Source: Paracoccus marcusii (lineage in GTDB: Bacteria > Pseudomonadota > Alphaproteobacteria > Rhodobacterales > Rhodobacteraceae). From it: a stretch of DNA of 64,000 nt. The notes under the pieces were generated by a model. That model did not search any database, had not been told where the DNA came from, and saw only the letters and a program-made list of their open reading frames with translations. Where the stretch lies: positions 1,498,501 through 1,562,500 of the forward strand of contig NZ_CP117466.1 of NCBI RefSeq assembly GCF_028621715.1, written 5' to 3'. Below are positions 1 to 9,187 of the stretch, in pieces (position 1 is the first letter of the stretch; the number at the start of each line of letters is the position of its first letter). The position numbers were made by a program, and so were the translations under genes.

Positions 1-1109
1 CATCCGTCCTCCCGTCTCAGGATCAGCCCCAGGGCCAGCATCGCGCCGACCAGGGGCGGCGTCCAGGCCGCCATCGCGGGCGGGATCTGCCCGTTATCCC
101 CCAGAACCTGCGCCAGGTTGCGCAGAAAGAACAGCGCGATCCCCGCGCCGAACGCCATCAGCACGGCACCACCGGTGTTGCGGCCCCGCACATGCTGCAT
201 GGTGAAGGCCGCGGCGATCAGCACCATCGCGGCCATCAGGAACGGGCGTGCCAGTTCGGTCTGGAACCAGACCTTGTGCCGGGCGGCGGAAAAGCCCGCG
301 CGTTCCAGCCCGGCGATGAACTGCGGCAGCTGCCAGACCGACACCGATTCGGGACGACCGAACCCCTCGCGGATGCGCTGGGCGGTCAGGTCCGACGCCA
401 AGGTCATCGCGGCGCTGCGGGTCGCGGCCGCCTGCGGATTGGGCTGATCCAGAGGAAAGTCGCTGACATCGCGCAGGTCCCAGGCCCCGGGGGTCAGCCG
501 CGCCTCTCGGGCCTCGATGCGACGGATCGGACCGGCCTCGGCGCCGAAGACCAGGAAGCTGGCGTCATACAGGGTCACGGCATCGGGGCTGGCGCGGCTG
601 GCGCGGATCACGATCTGGCCGGCCTCCTCTCCGCCCTGCTGGACGGCCTGGCGCAGCCATACGGCGCTGTCGCCAAGGCTGACGGTCTGGCTGCCGGCGC
701 GGTCGATCTCGGCCACGGCGTCGTCGTAAAGCGAGCCGGTGGCGGCGACCAGCGGGTTCAGCAGACCAACGGTCAGCGCCCCCAGCACGATCGCGGTGGC
801 CACCGGCGCGCGCACCACGCGCAGCGCCGACCGGCCCGATGCGCGGATCGCCACCATTTCCGAACTGCGGGCCAGGCCCAGGAACAGCGTGATCCCGGCC
901 AGCACCGTCATCAGCGGCAGGATGGAATAGAAGCTGCCGGCGATGTTCAGCCCGGCCAGCCGCGCCGCCCCGCCCAGGCCGATGTCGCGGCCCGAAAAGC
1001 GGCGGATGATCTCGATCATGTCGATCAGGAACAGGATCAGCAGGAACACCCCCGCGATCATCATGAAGGCGCGCAGGAAGCGGCGCGCGACGTAAAGAGC
1101 CAGGATCAT
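1..1109 (-). CDS. lptG: LPS export ABC permease LptG (3' end at the window edge)
   Basis: This is one of the two inner-membrane permeases (YjgP/YjgQ family) that work with LptB to extract lipopolysaccharide and pass it to the LptC/A/D bridge. The frame starts at the ATG at 1109, which overlaps the lptF stop as ATGA, so the pair is translationally coupled. An N-terminal membrane segment lies near residues 14-32, more follow near residues 60-75 and 100-115, then a periplasmic domain of about 150 residues, then C-terminal membrane segments. The frame reads through to base 3 (last residues REDG), and bases 2-1 read TG, so the natural stop is probably TGA just outside the window. The protein would then be about 369 residues, a normal length. 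Assignment as LptG rather than LptF rests on order and similarity remembered from the family. Confidence 0.9.
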   Translation of the reverse strand, partial: MILALYVARRFLRAFMMIAGVFLLILFLIDMIEIIRRFSGRDIGLGGAARLAGLNIAGSFYSILPLMTVLAGITLFLGLARSSEMVAIRASGRSALRVVRAPVATAIVLGALTVGLLNPLVAATGSLYDDAVAEIDRAGSQTVSLGDSAVWLRQAVQQGGEEAGQIVIRASRASPDAVTLYDASFLVFGAEAGPIRRIEAREARLTPGAWDLRDVSDFPLDQPNPQAAATRSAAMTLASDLTAQRIREGFGRPESVSVWQLPQFIAGLERAGFSAARHKVWFQTELARPFLMAAMVLIAAAFTMQHVRGRNTGGAVLMAFGAGIALFFLRNLAQVLGDNGQIPPAMAAWTPPLVGAMLALGLILRREDG

Positions 1110-2227
1110 CGGGCGACCTCGCGTGGTCCGCGCGGCCGGGCGGCCAGCCACAGGAAGGACAGGCACAGCCCCGCGCCCAGGACGGCGGGCAGATACAGGA
1201 GCGGCCACAGCGCAGCATCGCGGCCAACCTGGTTCGCGGCCGCGTTGGTCAGGAACTGCACCGCGATCAGCGACAGGGTGGCCCAGCCCACCTGCCGCCA
1301 CACCCCGAACCGCGAGAACCCGCCGATCAGCAGCGTGGCAAAGCCCAGCATCGCGGCGATCGGCGACAGCAGCGGCTGGGCCAGCCGCTCATGCGCCTCG
1401 CGCTGCGCGTCGGCGGCGGTCGCGCCGGTGGCCTCCAGGACGGCCGGGTCGGCCTGCAGCAGCGCCAGCGTGCCGAAATCGCGCAGGTCGCGGCCCCGGC
1501 TGCCGCCGCCCGCGAACATCGCCCCCACGTCATAGCTGAATTCGTCGAAACGGGTCACCGACAGGACCGGGCCGTCGGGGCCGGGGCGCAGGTTCTGCGC
1601 CATGCCCTCCAGCAGGATCAGGACCGGGCCGGTATCGTTCCGGACGACCAGCGCCTCCTGCGCGGTATAGGTGACCTGGTCGGCGGGATCGCGCGAATCC
1701 TCGATGAACAGGTCCAGCAGGCGACCGTCGCCCGCCACGTCGCGGATGAACAGCGTGACCCCGCGCGCCGGGTACTGGAAGCTGCCGGGGCGCAGGAACT
1801 GCGCGGTCACGTTTTCGGCAATCTCGGCGCTGCGGTCGGCCAGGCGGGCGCGGGCCATGGGCACCAGCCCGTGAACCAGCACCGCCACCATCACGCCGAC
1901 GAAGACGCCGAAGATCAGCACCGGCCGCGCCAGCCGCCACGGCCCCAGGCCCGCCGACTGCATCGCCACCAGTTCGGATTCGCCGGCCAGGCGGTTGGTG
2001 CCATAGGCGGTCGCCGCGAATGCCGCCACCGGCAGCACGACCGAGATGACCAGCGGCAGCGTCAGCGCCGTGAACTCCAGCACCACCAGGGCGGTCTGGC
2101 CGTCGTTCAGCAGATCGTCGAACAGGCTGACCGCCCGGTTGATCCAGTAGACGGAGACCAGCACCAAGGCAAAGAACCCGAACAGCGTCAGCAGCTGTCC
2201 CAGGATGTATCGGTCGATGCGCGGCAT
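1106..2227 (-). CDS. lptF: LPS export ABC permease LptF
   Basis: LptF is the partner permease of LptG in the LptB2FG lipopolysaccharide extractor. The 373-residue product opens with a cytoplasmic stretch and a membrane segment near residues 12-32. Further segments lie around 50-75 and 98-118, then a periplasmic beta-jellyroll-type domain (about 130-270), then three C-terminal hydrophobic segments (about 285-365). It is the first gene of a leftward lptF-lptG unit. The divergent pepA begins 110 bases away, so both promoters must lie in 2228-2337. The stop overlaps the lptG start by four bases. Family and role are well supported by length, topology and neighbourhood; the F/G distinction is by convention. 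Confidence 0.9.
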   Translation of the reverse strand: MPRIDRYILGQLLTLFGFFALVLVSVYWINRAVSLFDDLLNDGQTALVVLEFTALTLPLVISVVLPVAAFAATAYGTNRLAGESELVAMQSAGLGPWRLARPVLIFGVFVGVMVAVLVHGLVPMARARLADRSAEIAENVTAQFLRPGSFQYPARGVTLFIRDVAGDGRLLDLFIEDSRDPADQVTYTAQEALVVRNDTGPVLILLEGMAQNLRPGPDGPVLSVTRFDEFSYDVGAMFAGGGSRGRDLRDFGTLALLQADPAVLEATGATAADAQREAHERLAQPLLSPIAAMLGFATLLIGGFSRFGVWRQVGWATLSLIAVQFLTNAAANQVGRDAALWPLLYLPAVLGAGLCLSFLWLAARPRGPREVAR

Positions 2228-2337
2228 GGATGGTCCTTGGCGTGACGTTCCGTCCTGCTTAGCGGCAAGGGCGGCTCTGGAAAAGGGCCGGGCGGGGGTC
2301 TAGGGTCGGCGCAACCAGACGTGAGGACCGTTTTGCA

Positions 2338-3921
2338 ATGACCCAACCTGTCGAAATCAACTTCACCGAGGTCGCGCTGGACAAGCTGGCCGATCACAAG
2401 GGCCGCGTGGCTCTGATCATGACCGACGCGTCCAAGCTGCCGGGCAAGCTGCCCCGCGTGATCCGCGACGCCGCGACACGCGCGTTGGCCTCCAAGGCGG
2501 GCCGCGCGCTCAAGCCCGGTCAGGCGCTGGAGCTGGCCTTTCCCGCGGGCATGGCCGCCGACGCGCTGATCCTGGTCATGCTGCCCAATTCCGCCACCCA
2601 GGCCGAGGCACGCCGCGCGGGGGCCGCCCTGGGCGCCAAGCTGGGCACCGGGCACACGCTGGTTCTGGCGGGCAGCCACAAGCAGGCCGGACAGATCGCG
2701 TTCGGGCTGGCGCTGCGGGGCTATGATTTCTCGGTCTACAAGACCAAGCCCGCGACGCCGGACGCCGCCCCGGCCCAGGCCGAGGGGCTGATCCCCGAAC
2801 AGCAGGCCGGACAGGACGACGCCGTCCTGGGCGACGCGCAGGCGACCGAGGCCCCCGACAGCGCCGATGCGCCCATCGGCGACAAGGCCCGCGTCACCGT
2901 GATGGTCAAGGACCCCGAGGCATTGGCGAAATCCGCCCAGGACGCCGCCGCGGTGGCCGAGGGCGTGTTCTTCACCCGCGACCTGGTCAACGAACCCGCC
3001 AACGTCCTGACCACCACCGACTTCGCCGACCGCCTGCTGGCCATGCAGGAGATCGGCTTGGAGGTCGAGGTTCTGGACGAGGACCAGCTGGCCAAGCTGG
3101 GCATGCGCGCCCTGCTGGCCGTCGGCCAGGGCAGCGAATCGCCCTCCAAGGTCGTGGTGATGCGCTGGAACGGCGGCGGCGACGAGGCGCCGCTGGCGCT
3201 GGTCGGCAAGGGCGTCGTCTTCGACACCGGCGGCATCTCGATCAAGCCGGGCGCCGGCATGGAGGAGATGACCATGGACATGGGCGGCGCGGGCGTCGTC
3301 GCGGGCACCATGCGCGCCCTGGCGCTGCGCCGCGCCAAGGCCAATGTCGTGGGCCTGGTCGGCCTAGTCGAGAACATGCCCGACGGGCGCGCCTATCGTC
3401 CCGGCGACATCCTGAAGTCGATGAAGGGCGACACGATCGAGGTCGTGAACACCGACGCCGAGGGCCGCCTGGTCCTGGCCGACGTCCTCTGGTACGCGCA
3501 AGAAACCTATCGCCCCCGCGCCATGATCGACCTGGCGACCCTGACCGGCGCGGTCATCATCGCGCTTGGCCATGACAATGCGGGCGTCTTCTCGAACGAC
3601 GACATGCTGGCGGGCCAGATCCTGTCGGCCGCCAAGGCGGAGGGAGAGGGCGCATGGCGCCTGCCCCTCGGCGCGGCCTATGACGGGCTGATCAACTGCC
3701 GCCTGGCGGACATGAAGAACTCGGGCGGGCGCGCGGCGGGCTCGATCACCGCGGCGCAGTTCCTGCAGCGCTTCGTCAAGGAAGGCCAGCCCTGGGCGCA
3801 TATCGACATCGCGGGCGTGGCCCTGCCGCCGGGTGGCACCGACCTGGCGCCCAAGGGCGCGTCGGGCTGGGGCGTGATGACGCTGGATCGCCTGGTGCGC
3901 GACGGCTTCGAGGACGCGTGA
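2338..3921 (+). CDS. pepA: Leucyl aminopeptidase, M17 family
   Basis: This is a cytosolic aminopeptidase that releases N-terminal residues from peptides using two metal ions. The 527-residue protein has the usual variable N-terminal domain (1-135) and a catalytic C-terminal domain. The M17 signature NTDAEGRL is at residues 371-378, and the GKGVVFDTGG block supplies the conserved Lys291 and Asp296. Residues of about 140-183 form an acidic, Ala/Pro/Gln-rich insertion between the domains that looks unstructured. The start ATG is preceded by TGAGGA. The gene is followed by two strong hairpins and then holC. In some bacteria PepA also binds DNA, but nothing here tests that. Confidence 0.95.
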   Translation: MTQPVEINFTEVALDKLADHKGRVALIMTDASKLPGKLPRVIRDAATRALASKAGRALKPGQALELAFPAGMAADALILVMLPNSATQAEARRAGAALGAKLGTGHTLVLAGSHKQAGQIAFGLALRGYDFSVYKTKPATPDAAPAQAEGLIPEQQAGQDDAVLGDAQATEAPDSADAPIGDKARVTVMVKDPEALAKSAQDAAAVAEGVFFTRDLVNEPANVLTTTDFADRLLAMQEIGLEVEVLDEDQLAKLGMRALLAVGQGSESPSKVVVMRWNGGGDEAPLALVGKGVVFDTGGISIKPGAGMEEMTMDMGGAGVVAGTMRALALRRAKANVVGLVGLVENMPDGRAYRPGDILKSMKGDTIEVVNTDAEGRLVLADVLWYAQETYRPRAMIDLATLTGAVIIALGHDNAGVFSNDDMLAGQILSAAKAEGEGAWRLPLGAAYDGLINCRLADMKNSGGRAAGSITAAQFLQRFVKEGQPWAHIDIAGVALPPGGTDLAPKGASGWGVMTLDRLVRDGFEDA

Positions 3922-3935
3922 GCCCCGCGGCGTCT

Positions 3936-4001
3936 GCGGTGCACGCCTCGTGCACCGCCTGCGCACGCCCCGGACGCCCGCGATCGTCGGCGTCCGGGGC
4001 G
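3936..4001 (+). terminator. Two tandem perfect hairpins after pepA
   Basis: The first stem is 10 bp with a 3-base loop (3936-3945 with 3949-3958). The second is 13 bp with a 10-base loop (3966-3978 with 3989-4001). Both arms are perfect complements. Neither is followed by a T run, so Rho-independent termination is uncertain; RNA stabilisation of the pepA 3' end is the alternative. Confidence 0.5.
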
Positions 4002-4053
4002 ACGGCACCCCTTGCCGGCGGGCGTGCCGCCATCGCCGGGGTGCTGCGCTGAC

Positions 4054-4503
4054 ATGGGCAAGGCGCTGTTCTATCACCTGACCCGGTCCCCGGCCGAGGC
4101 GCTGCTGCCGGTCCTGCTGAGCAAGGCTCTGTCCGCGGGTTGGCGGGTCGAACTGTCGGCCCCCGACCCGGATCGTCTGGACCGGCTGGACCAGCAGCTG
4201 TGGCAGGGCGACGGCTTCCTGCCGCACGGCCTGTCCGGCGGACCCCATGACGCGCGACAGCCGATCCTGCTGACCCTGCCCGATCAGCCCGCCGCCAACG
4301 ACCCGTTCTGCCTGATGGCGCTGGACGGCGCCCCGGTTGCGCCCGATCGCGCGCAGGCCGTGCAGCGGACCTGCATCCTGTTCGACGGGGGCGACGCGCA
4401 GGCGCTGGAACGCGCCCGCGCACAATGGCGCGAGCTGACCGCCGCGGGCGTCGAGGCGGAATACTGGTCCGAAGAATCGGGCAAGTGGGAACGCAAGCGC
4501 TAG
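4054..4503 (+). CDS. holC: DNA polymerase III chi subunit
   Basis: Chi is an accessory subunit of the DNA polymerase III clamp loader that contacts single-strand binding protein. The 149-residue product begins MGKALFYHLTRSP and matches the short alpha/beta chi family in length and in its conserved N-terminal strand, the LL..LL helix and the FCLMALDGA segment. An in-frame ATG 42 bases upstream exists, but the family starts at the MGKALFYH methionine. It lies downstream of pepA, an order that I recall as common in this family. Transcription may continue from pepA or start in the spacer after the two hairpins. Confidence 0.85.
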   Translation: MGKALFYHLTRSPAEALLPVLLSKALSAGWRVELSAPDPDRLDRLDQQLWQGDGFLPHGLSGGPHDARQPILLTLPDQPAANDPFCLMALDGAPVAPDRAQAVQRTCILFDGGDAQALERARAQWRELTAAGVEAEYWSEESGKWERKR

Positions 4504-4543
4504 GGCAGGACGGTCATGTCCGGGTGCCGGCCTTCCGGGGGGT

Positions 4544-4566
4544 CAGGGGGGCTGGCAGCCCCCCTG
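4544..4566. terminator. Hairpin between convergent holC and urtE
   Basis: A perfect 10-bp stem with a GGC loop (arms 4544-4553 and 4557-4566) lies between the ends of rightward holC and leftward urtE. It is symmetrical enough to act for both genes. No long T run follows on either strand. Confidence 0.5.
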
Positions 4567-4588
4567 CCACCGTCCGCGACGACGTCCT

Positions 4589-5296
4589 TCAGGCGCTGGC
4601 ATGTCCCGCCAGGCGGGCGTGCAGGTCCGACCGCGCCAGATCGGATTTCGGCCCCTGCAGCACCGCGCGCCCGCGTTCCATGACCAGGAACCGGTCGCCC
4701 AGATCCCAGGCAAAGTCAAAGAACTGCTCAACCAGCACGATCGCCATGTCGCCCCGGTCGCGCAGCCCGGCGATCACCCGCCCGATCTGGGCGATGATGT
4801 TGGGCTGGATCCCCTCGGTCGGCTCGTCCAGCAGCAGCACGCGGGGCCGGGTGATCAGCGCGCGGGCGATGGCCAGCTGCTGCTGCTGGCCGCCCGACAG
4901 ATCGCCGCCCCGCCGATGCGCCATTTCGGCCAGCACCGGAAAGCTGTCGAAGATCGCATCCGGGATGCGCCTTTCGCCGCGGGGCAGGCAGGCGAACCCG
5001 GTCTCCAGGTTCTCGCGCACCGTCAGCATCGGAAAGATGGCGCGGCCCTGCGGGACATAGCCCACGCCCATCCGCGCCATCCGCTGCGCCGACAGCCGGC
5101 CCAGGGGCTTGCCGTCCCAGGTGATGTCCCCGCCCGACCGGGGGTGCCTGCCGGCCAGCAGGTTCATCAGGCTGGTCTTGCCCACGCCGTTGTTGCCCAT
5201 CACGCAGGTGACCTCTCCGGGGCGCGCCACCAGGTCGATCCCGTGCAGGATCTGGCTGCCGCCGTAATGCAGGGTCAGGTTCTTGGCCTCGATCAT
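4589..5296 (-). CDS. urtE: Urea ABC transporter ATP-binding subunit UrtE
   Basis: UrtE is one of two ATPases that power the UrtBC membrane channel for urea import. The 235-residue protein is a LivF-type ABC ATPase. Walker A GNNGVGKTS is at residues 34-42, then a Q-loop region, the signature LSGGQQQQLAIARAL and Walker B VLLLDEPTEG. It is the last gene of urtABCDE; its start lies one base beyond the urtD stop. The phrase VGYVPQGRAIFPMLTV and the adjacent urease genes favour urea over branched-chain amino acids as substrate. A stem-loop follows at 4544-4566. Confidence 0.93.
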   Translation of the reverse strand: MIEAKNLTLHYGGSQILHGIDLVARPGEVTCVMGNNGVGKTSLMNLLAGRHPRSGGDITWDGKPLGRLSAQRMARMGVGYVPQGRAIFPMLTVRENLETGFACLPRGERRIPDAIFDSFPVLAEMAHRRGGDLSGGQQQQLAIARALITRPRVLLLDEPTEGIQPNIIAQIGRVIAGLRDRGDMAIVLVEQFFDFAWDLGDRFLVMERGRAVLQGPKSDLARSDLHARLAGHASA

Positions 5297-5297
5297 C

Positions 5298-6038
5298 TCA
5301 TCGCCCCAGATAGACGTCGATGACGTCGGGATTGCGGGTCACGTGGTCCAGGCTGCCCTCGGCCAGCACGGACCCCTGGTGCAGCACGGTCACCTTGCAG
5401 TTCAGGCGGCGCACGAAATCCATGTCGTGTTCGACCACCACCACGGCACGCGTTTCCGCCAGCCGGCACAGCAGCGTCGTGGTCTGTTCGCGTTCCGCCA
5501 GGGTCATGCCGGCCGCGGGTTCGTCGACCAGCAGCAGCCGCGGGTCGGATGCCAGCAGCATCCCGATCTCCAGCCACTGCTTCTGGCCGTGGCTCAGCTC
5601 TCCGGCCGGGCGGGACAGCTGGTTGGCCAGCCCGACCTCGGTGGCCAGCTCGCTCACGCGGTCCCGCGACGCGGCCGTGGGCCGCCAGCCCAGCACCGCG
5701 AACGGGCTGCGGTCGGCCTTCAGCGCCATCACAAGGTTGTCGGCGACCGACTGGTCCTCGAACACGGTGGGGCGCTGAAACTTGCGACCGATCCCCTCGC
5801 GGGCGATCTGCGCCTCGGACAGCTTCAGCAGCGATTTCGACGTGGCCCCCCACAGCACCTCGCCCGTGTCGGGGCGCGTCTTGCCGGTCACGATGTCCAT
5901 GAACGTCGTCTTGCCTGCGCCGTTCGGCCCGATCACCGCGCGCAGTTCGGCCGCGTTGATGGAAAAGGACAGGTTGTTGATCGCCTTGAACCCGTCGAAG
6001 GACTTGCTGATCCCGCTGACCTCCAAAAGCGCGCTCAT
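5298..6038 (-). CDS. urtD: Urea ABC transporter ATP-binding subunit UrtD
   Basis: UrtD is the second, LivG-type ATPase of the urea importer. The 246-residue protein begins MSALLEVSGISKSFDGF. Walker A GPNGAGKTT is at residues 37-45, the signature is LSHGQKQWLEI, Walker B is LLLVDEPAAGM, and the switch histidine lies in VVVVEHDMDFV. The ATG overlaps the urtC stop as ATGA (6035-6038), showing tight coupling. A much longer open frame continues upstream in the same phase, but it runs over urtC in a shifted frame and is not coding. The neighbouring permeases and urtE complete the transporter. Confidence 0.93.
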   Translation of the reverse strand: MSALLEVSGISKSFDGFKAINNLSFSINAAELRAVIGPNGAGKTTFMDIVTGKTRPDTGEVLWGATSKSLLKLSEAQIAREGIGRKFQRPTVFEDQSVADNLVMALKADRSPFAVLGWRPTAASRDRVSELATEVGLANQLSRPAGELSHGQKQWLEIGMLLASDPRLLLVDEPAAGMTLAEREQTTTLLCRLAETRAVVVVEHDMDFVRRLNCKVTVLHQGSVLAEGSLDHVTRNPDVIDVYLGR

Positions 6039-7210
6039 GCCCGGTCTCCCTTGCGGCCGAACAGGTCGAACACCCCGGCGATGCCCTTGGGCGCGAACAG
6101 CGTGACCAGCACAAAGGACAGACCCAGCAGCACCTGCCACCAGTCGACCCAGTTGACCACGTATCCCGGCAGGTGGATCGACGGCGCCCGCCCGCCGGTG
6201 AACCAGCTGGACAGAAGCGACACGACCACCGCGCCGATGACCGCGCCGTAGAGCCGTCCGCGCCCGCCGATCGCCACCCAGACCGCCAGGTAGATCGAGG
6301 CGATGGGCATCATCTCGGCCGGGTTGATGATCCCGGCCTGGGGATAGTACAGCGCCCCGGCGATGGCGGTGATCATCGCGGCCAAGGTGAAGACGACCAG
6401 CTTGAACCCCTCGACCGGGTATCCCAGGAACCGCACCCGCGTCTCGTCGTCGCGGATGGCGCGGGTGACGCTGCCGAACTTGCCGCTGACCAGCCAGGCC
6501 GCCAGGGCATAGAACAGCGCCAGCGCCGCGGCCGAGGCCCACAGGAACCACACCGACAGGGTCGCCTGGCCCACATGGTCCAGCCCCGGCAGGTTCTGCA
6601 GGCCCGACAACCCGTTGTTGCCCCGGAACCCGCTGTCGTTCTGAAACAGCCACAGCGCCAGCGCCAGGGTCATCGCCTGGGTCAGGATCGAGAGATAGAC
6701 GCCGTTGACGCGGCTGCGGAAGGCCAGCCAGCCGAAGACCAGCGCCAGAAGCCCCGGCACCGCAACGACCAGCAACAGCTGCAGCCACAGCGAATGCGCA
6801 AAGGACCAGACCAGCGGCAGGTCGGACGACCCGACCACGCCGAAGATCTGGTTGGTGACCGCGTCGCGGACCTCCTGCGGGGTGGGGGGGATGGGCGACT
6901 GCGCCAGCTGCGGCGCGACGATGGCTTCGGTGCGCGCATACATCAGCCATTGCCCGATCATGTAGCCGCCAAGCGCGAAGAACGCCATCTGGCCCAGGGA
7001 CAGGATGCCCAGGTATCCCCAGACCAGGTCCATCGCGACCGCCGCCAGCGCCAGGCACAGCGTCATGCCCAGGATCTTGACCGTCGATGTCGGCAGCGCG
7101 CCGGTGCCATAGGCCTGGCTGGTCAGCGTGACGGCCAGTGTCAGCACCGCCAGCACGGCCAGCATCGCCAGGACCGACGGATTCCTCAGGATGAAGGGGG
7201 TTCGGGTCAT
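6035..7210 (-). CDS. urtC: Urea ABC transporter permease UrtC
   Basis: UrtC is a LivM-type inner-membrane permease that pairs with UrtB to form the urea channel. The 391-residue protein has about ten hydrophobic segments from residue 12 onward. It carries the family GYLGILSLGQMAFFALGGYMIG block near residues 63-84 and a longer soluble insertion near 100-130. It starts three bases after the urtB stop and overlaps urtD by four bases. The subunit choice (C rather than B) follows from gene order and the LivM-like sequence. Confidence 0.92.
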   Translation of the reverse strand: MTRTPFILRNPSVLAMLAVLAVLTLAVTLTSQAYGTGALPTSTVKILGMTLCLALAAVAMDLVWGYLGILSLGQMAFFALGGYMIGQWLMYARTEAIVAPQLAQSPIPPTPQEVRDAVTNQIFGVVGSSDLPLVWSFAHSLWLQLLLVVAVPGLLALVFGWLAFRSRVNGVYLSILTQAMTLALALWLFQNDSGFRGNNGLSGLQNLPGLDHVGQATLSVWFLWASAAALALFYALAAWLVSGKFGSVTRAIRDDETRVRFLGYPVEGFKLVVFTLAAMITAIAGALYYPQAGIINPAEMMPIASIYLAVWVAIGGRGRLYGAVIGAVVVSLLSSWFTGGRAPSIHLPGYVVNWVDWWQVLLGLSFVLVTLFAPKGIAGVFDLFGRKGDRA

Positions 7211-7213
7211 GTC

Positions 7214-9133
7214 TTACGCCTCGGCCGCGCGACCGCGCTGCGGGATGATCCCGCGCGGCCGGAACTGGATGAAGATGATGATGAACAGGATCATGAAGGT
7301 CTGGGCGGCCAGCGTATTGGCGGGGTTCATGAACTCGATCACCTTGGACAGTCCGCCGATCAGGGTGGCCCCCGCCAGCGTGCCCCAGATGTTGCCCACG
7401 CCGCCCACGACCACGGTCATGAAGCTTTGGACGATGTATTGCTGGCCGATTTCCGACGTGACCTGCGCGAACAGACCGATGGCCACACCCGCGATGCCCG
7501 CGATGCCGGACCCCAGACCGAAGGTCATCATGGCGATGCGGTCGGGGTTGATGCCCATGGATGCCGCCATGCCGGGGTTCTGGGTGACCGCGCGGACCTC
7601 AAGGCCCAACCGGGTGCGCTTCATGATGAACAGGAACAGCCCCAGGAACAGCAGCGCCAGCACGAAGATCGCCACCCGGATCGCGCTGATGCCAATGACG
7701 TCGTTCACGGTGATCGACCCCTCCAGCCAGGCGGGCGCGGTCAGCGGGCGGGCCTGGGTGCCGAAGATGTTCTTGGCCAGCTGCTGCAACGCGATGGACA
7801 CGCCGAAGGTCGCCAGCAGCGTCTCCAGCGGGCGGTTGGCCAGGTGCCGGACCACCAGACGGTACAGAACCACCCCCGCCAGCGCGGTCACCGCGAAGGC
7901 CAGGGGCAGCGCCACCACCAGCGACAGCGTGCGGTCCGCGATGACGGTCTGGACCGTGTAGGCGGTATAGGCGCCCATCATGATGAATTCGCCATGCGCC
8001 ATGTTGATGACCCGCATGACGCCGAAGGTGACGGCCAGCCCGATGGCCGCCAGGAAATAGATCGAGGCCAGCGACAGCGCGTCCAGCCCCAGGTCGATCC
8101 CGGTCATCGCGCCAAGGCGCACCTGGGCGCGGATCTGGGCGGCCTTGGCCGCGTCCGTCACGGCCGGATCGGGTTCGGCATAGACCTCGAAGAAGCGGCT
8201 GGCATCCAGGGCGGCCTGGATTTCGGTTTCCGTCGCGGCGGGGGGGACGGCGCCTGCCGCCTCCAGCGCCTGATAGGCACGGTCGCGGGCGGCCTGGTCG
8301 GACAGCTGATCCACGGGCACGCCCGCCACCGCCCCGTCGGTGATGTTGGCGGCCAGCGCCGCGCGCTGATCGGCACCCGACAGGGGCGGCTGCAGCAGGT
8401 CCTGCTGGACCAGCTGGGCCAGGGCCGCCTCGCGCGTGAGGCCCGCATCGCCGGGGGTCAGTTCGCGCGCGACATTGGCGCCCGGCGGCGTGTCGGGGGC
8501 CACCACCGCGCGGGTCACCAGAAGCGGGTTCAGCGCGGCGCGGAAATCCAGGCCGACGTCGCCCGCCATCTCCTCGATCGCGGCGACGCGGGCGGCGCTG
8601 TCGGGGTCGTGCTGGATGGTCAGAAGGCGTTCCAGCCGCGCCTTGCGCGCGGCCAGCACCGGGTCCGGATCGTCCAGCGCCGCGCGCAGCAGCGGCAGCT
8701 GGTCGGGTGCCGCGCCGCGTTCCAGCGACTGCAGCGCGGCCGCCCGCCGCGCGGGGTCGGGGTCGGTCAGCGCGCCCGCGGCCAGCGCCGCCTCGATCAC
8801 GCCGCGCACGCCGGAATTGGGGCGCAGCATGCGCGGATCGGCCCCCGCGACCGTGTCGCCGGTCACAGCGTCCGTGGCCGTGTCGTCGTCCATGATCAGA
8901 ACCTGGCCGGTTTCCGTCAGGCCCAGGCTGCGGTCGGCCCAGGCCTGCAGCATCGCCAGGCCCTCGGGGCCGGTCGCCGCGATCTGGTCGACCAGTGGCC
9001 CGACCGTCTGGCGCGAGGGACGTTCGATCTGGTCCAGGTTCGCGTCGATGACGGCTTGCAGGGCCGGGTTGGCCTGCGCCGACCACGGCAGGATCAGCGC
9101 AAGCGCGCAGGCAAGAAGACGATGGCGGATCAC
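7214..9133 (-). CDS. urtB: Urea ABC transporter permease UrtB with long periplasmic N-terminal domain
   Basis: UrtB is the LivH-type permease of the urea importer. The 639-residue protein has a signal peptide (about residues 1-21, cleavage near SAQA-N), then roughly 320 soluble residues. After that comes a LivH membrane domain of about eight segments, starting near residue 350 with the conserved MRVINMAHGEFIMMGAY block. The soluble part contains repeats such as DPDPARRAAALQSL and DPDPVLAARKARL that look like HEAT-type helical pairs. UrtB proteins are generally longer than LivH for this reason. The gene is 54 bases downstream of urtA and three bases upstream of urtC. Confidence 0.92.
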   Translation of the reverse strand: MIRHRLLACALALILPWSAQANPALQAVIDANLDQIERPSRQTVGPLVDQIAATGPEGLAMLQAWADRSLGLTETGQVLIMDDDTATDAVTGDTVAGADPRMLRPNSGVRGVIEAALAAGALTDPDPARRAAALQSLERGAAPDQLPLLRAALDDPDPVLAARKARLERLLTIQHDPDSAARVAAIEEMAGDVGLDFRAALNPLLVTRAVVAPDTPPGANVARELTPGDAGLTREAALAQLVQQDLLQPPLSGADQRAALAANITDGAVAGVPVDQLSDQAARDRAYQALEAAGAVPPAATETEIQAALDASRFFEVYAEPDPAVTDAAKAAQIRAQVRLGAMTGIDLGLDALSLASIYFLAAIGLAVTFGVMRVINMAHGEFIMMGAYTAYTVQTVIADRTLSLVVALPLAFAVTALAGVVLYRLVVRHLANRPLETLLATFGVSIALQQLAKNIFGTQARPLTAPAWLEGSITVNDVIGISAIRVAIFVLALLFLGLFLFIMKRTRLGLEVRAVTQNPGMAASMGINPDRIAMMTFGLGSGIAGIAGVAIGLFAQVTSEIGQQYIVQSFMTVVVGGVGNIWGTLAGATLIGGLSKVIEFMNPANTLAAQTFMILFIIIFIQFRPRGIIPQRGRAAEA

Positions 9134-9187
9134 GGGGGCTTCCTTCGCACGAAGGGCCGGGCGGCGCGGGGCCGCCCGACCGTCACG

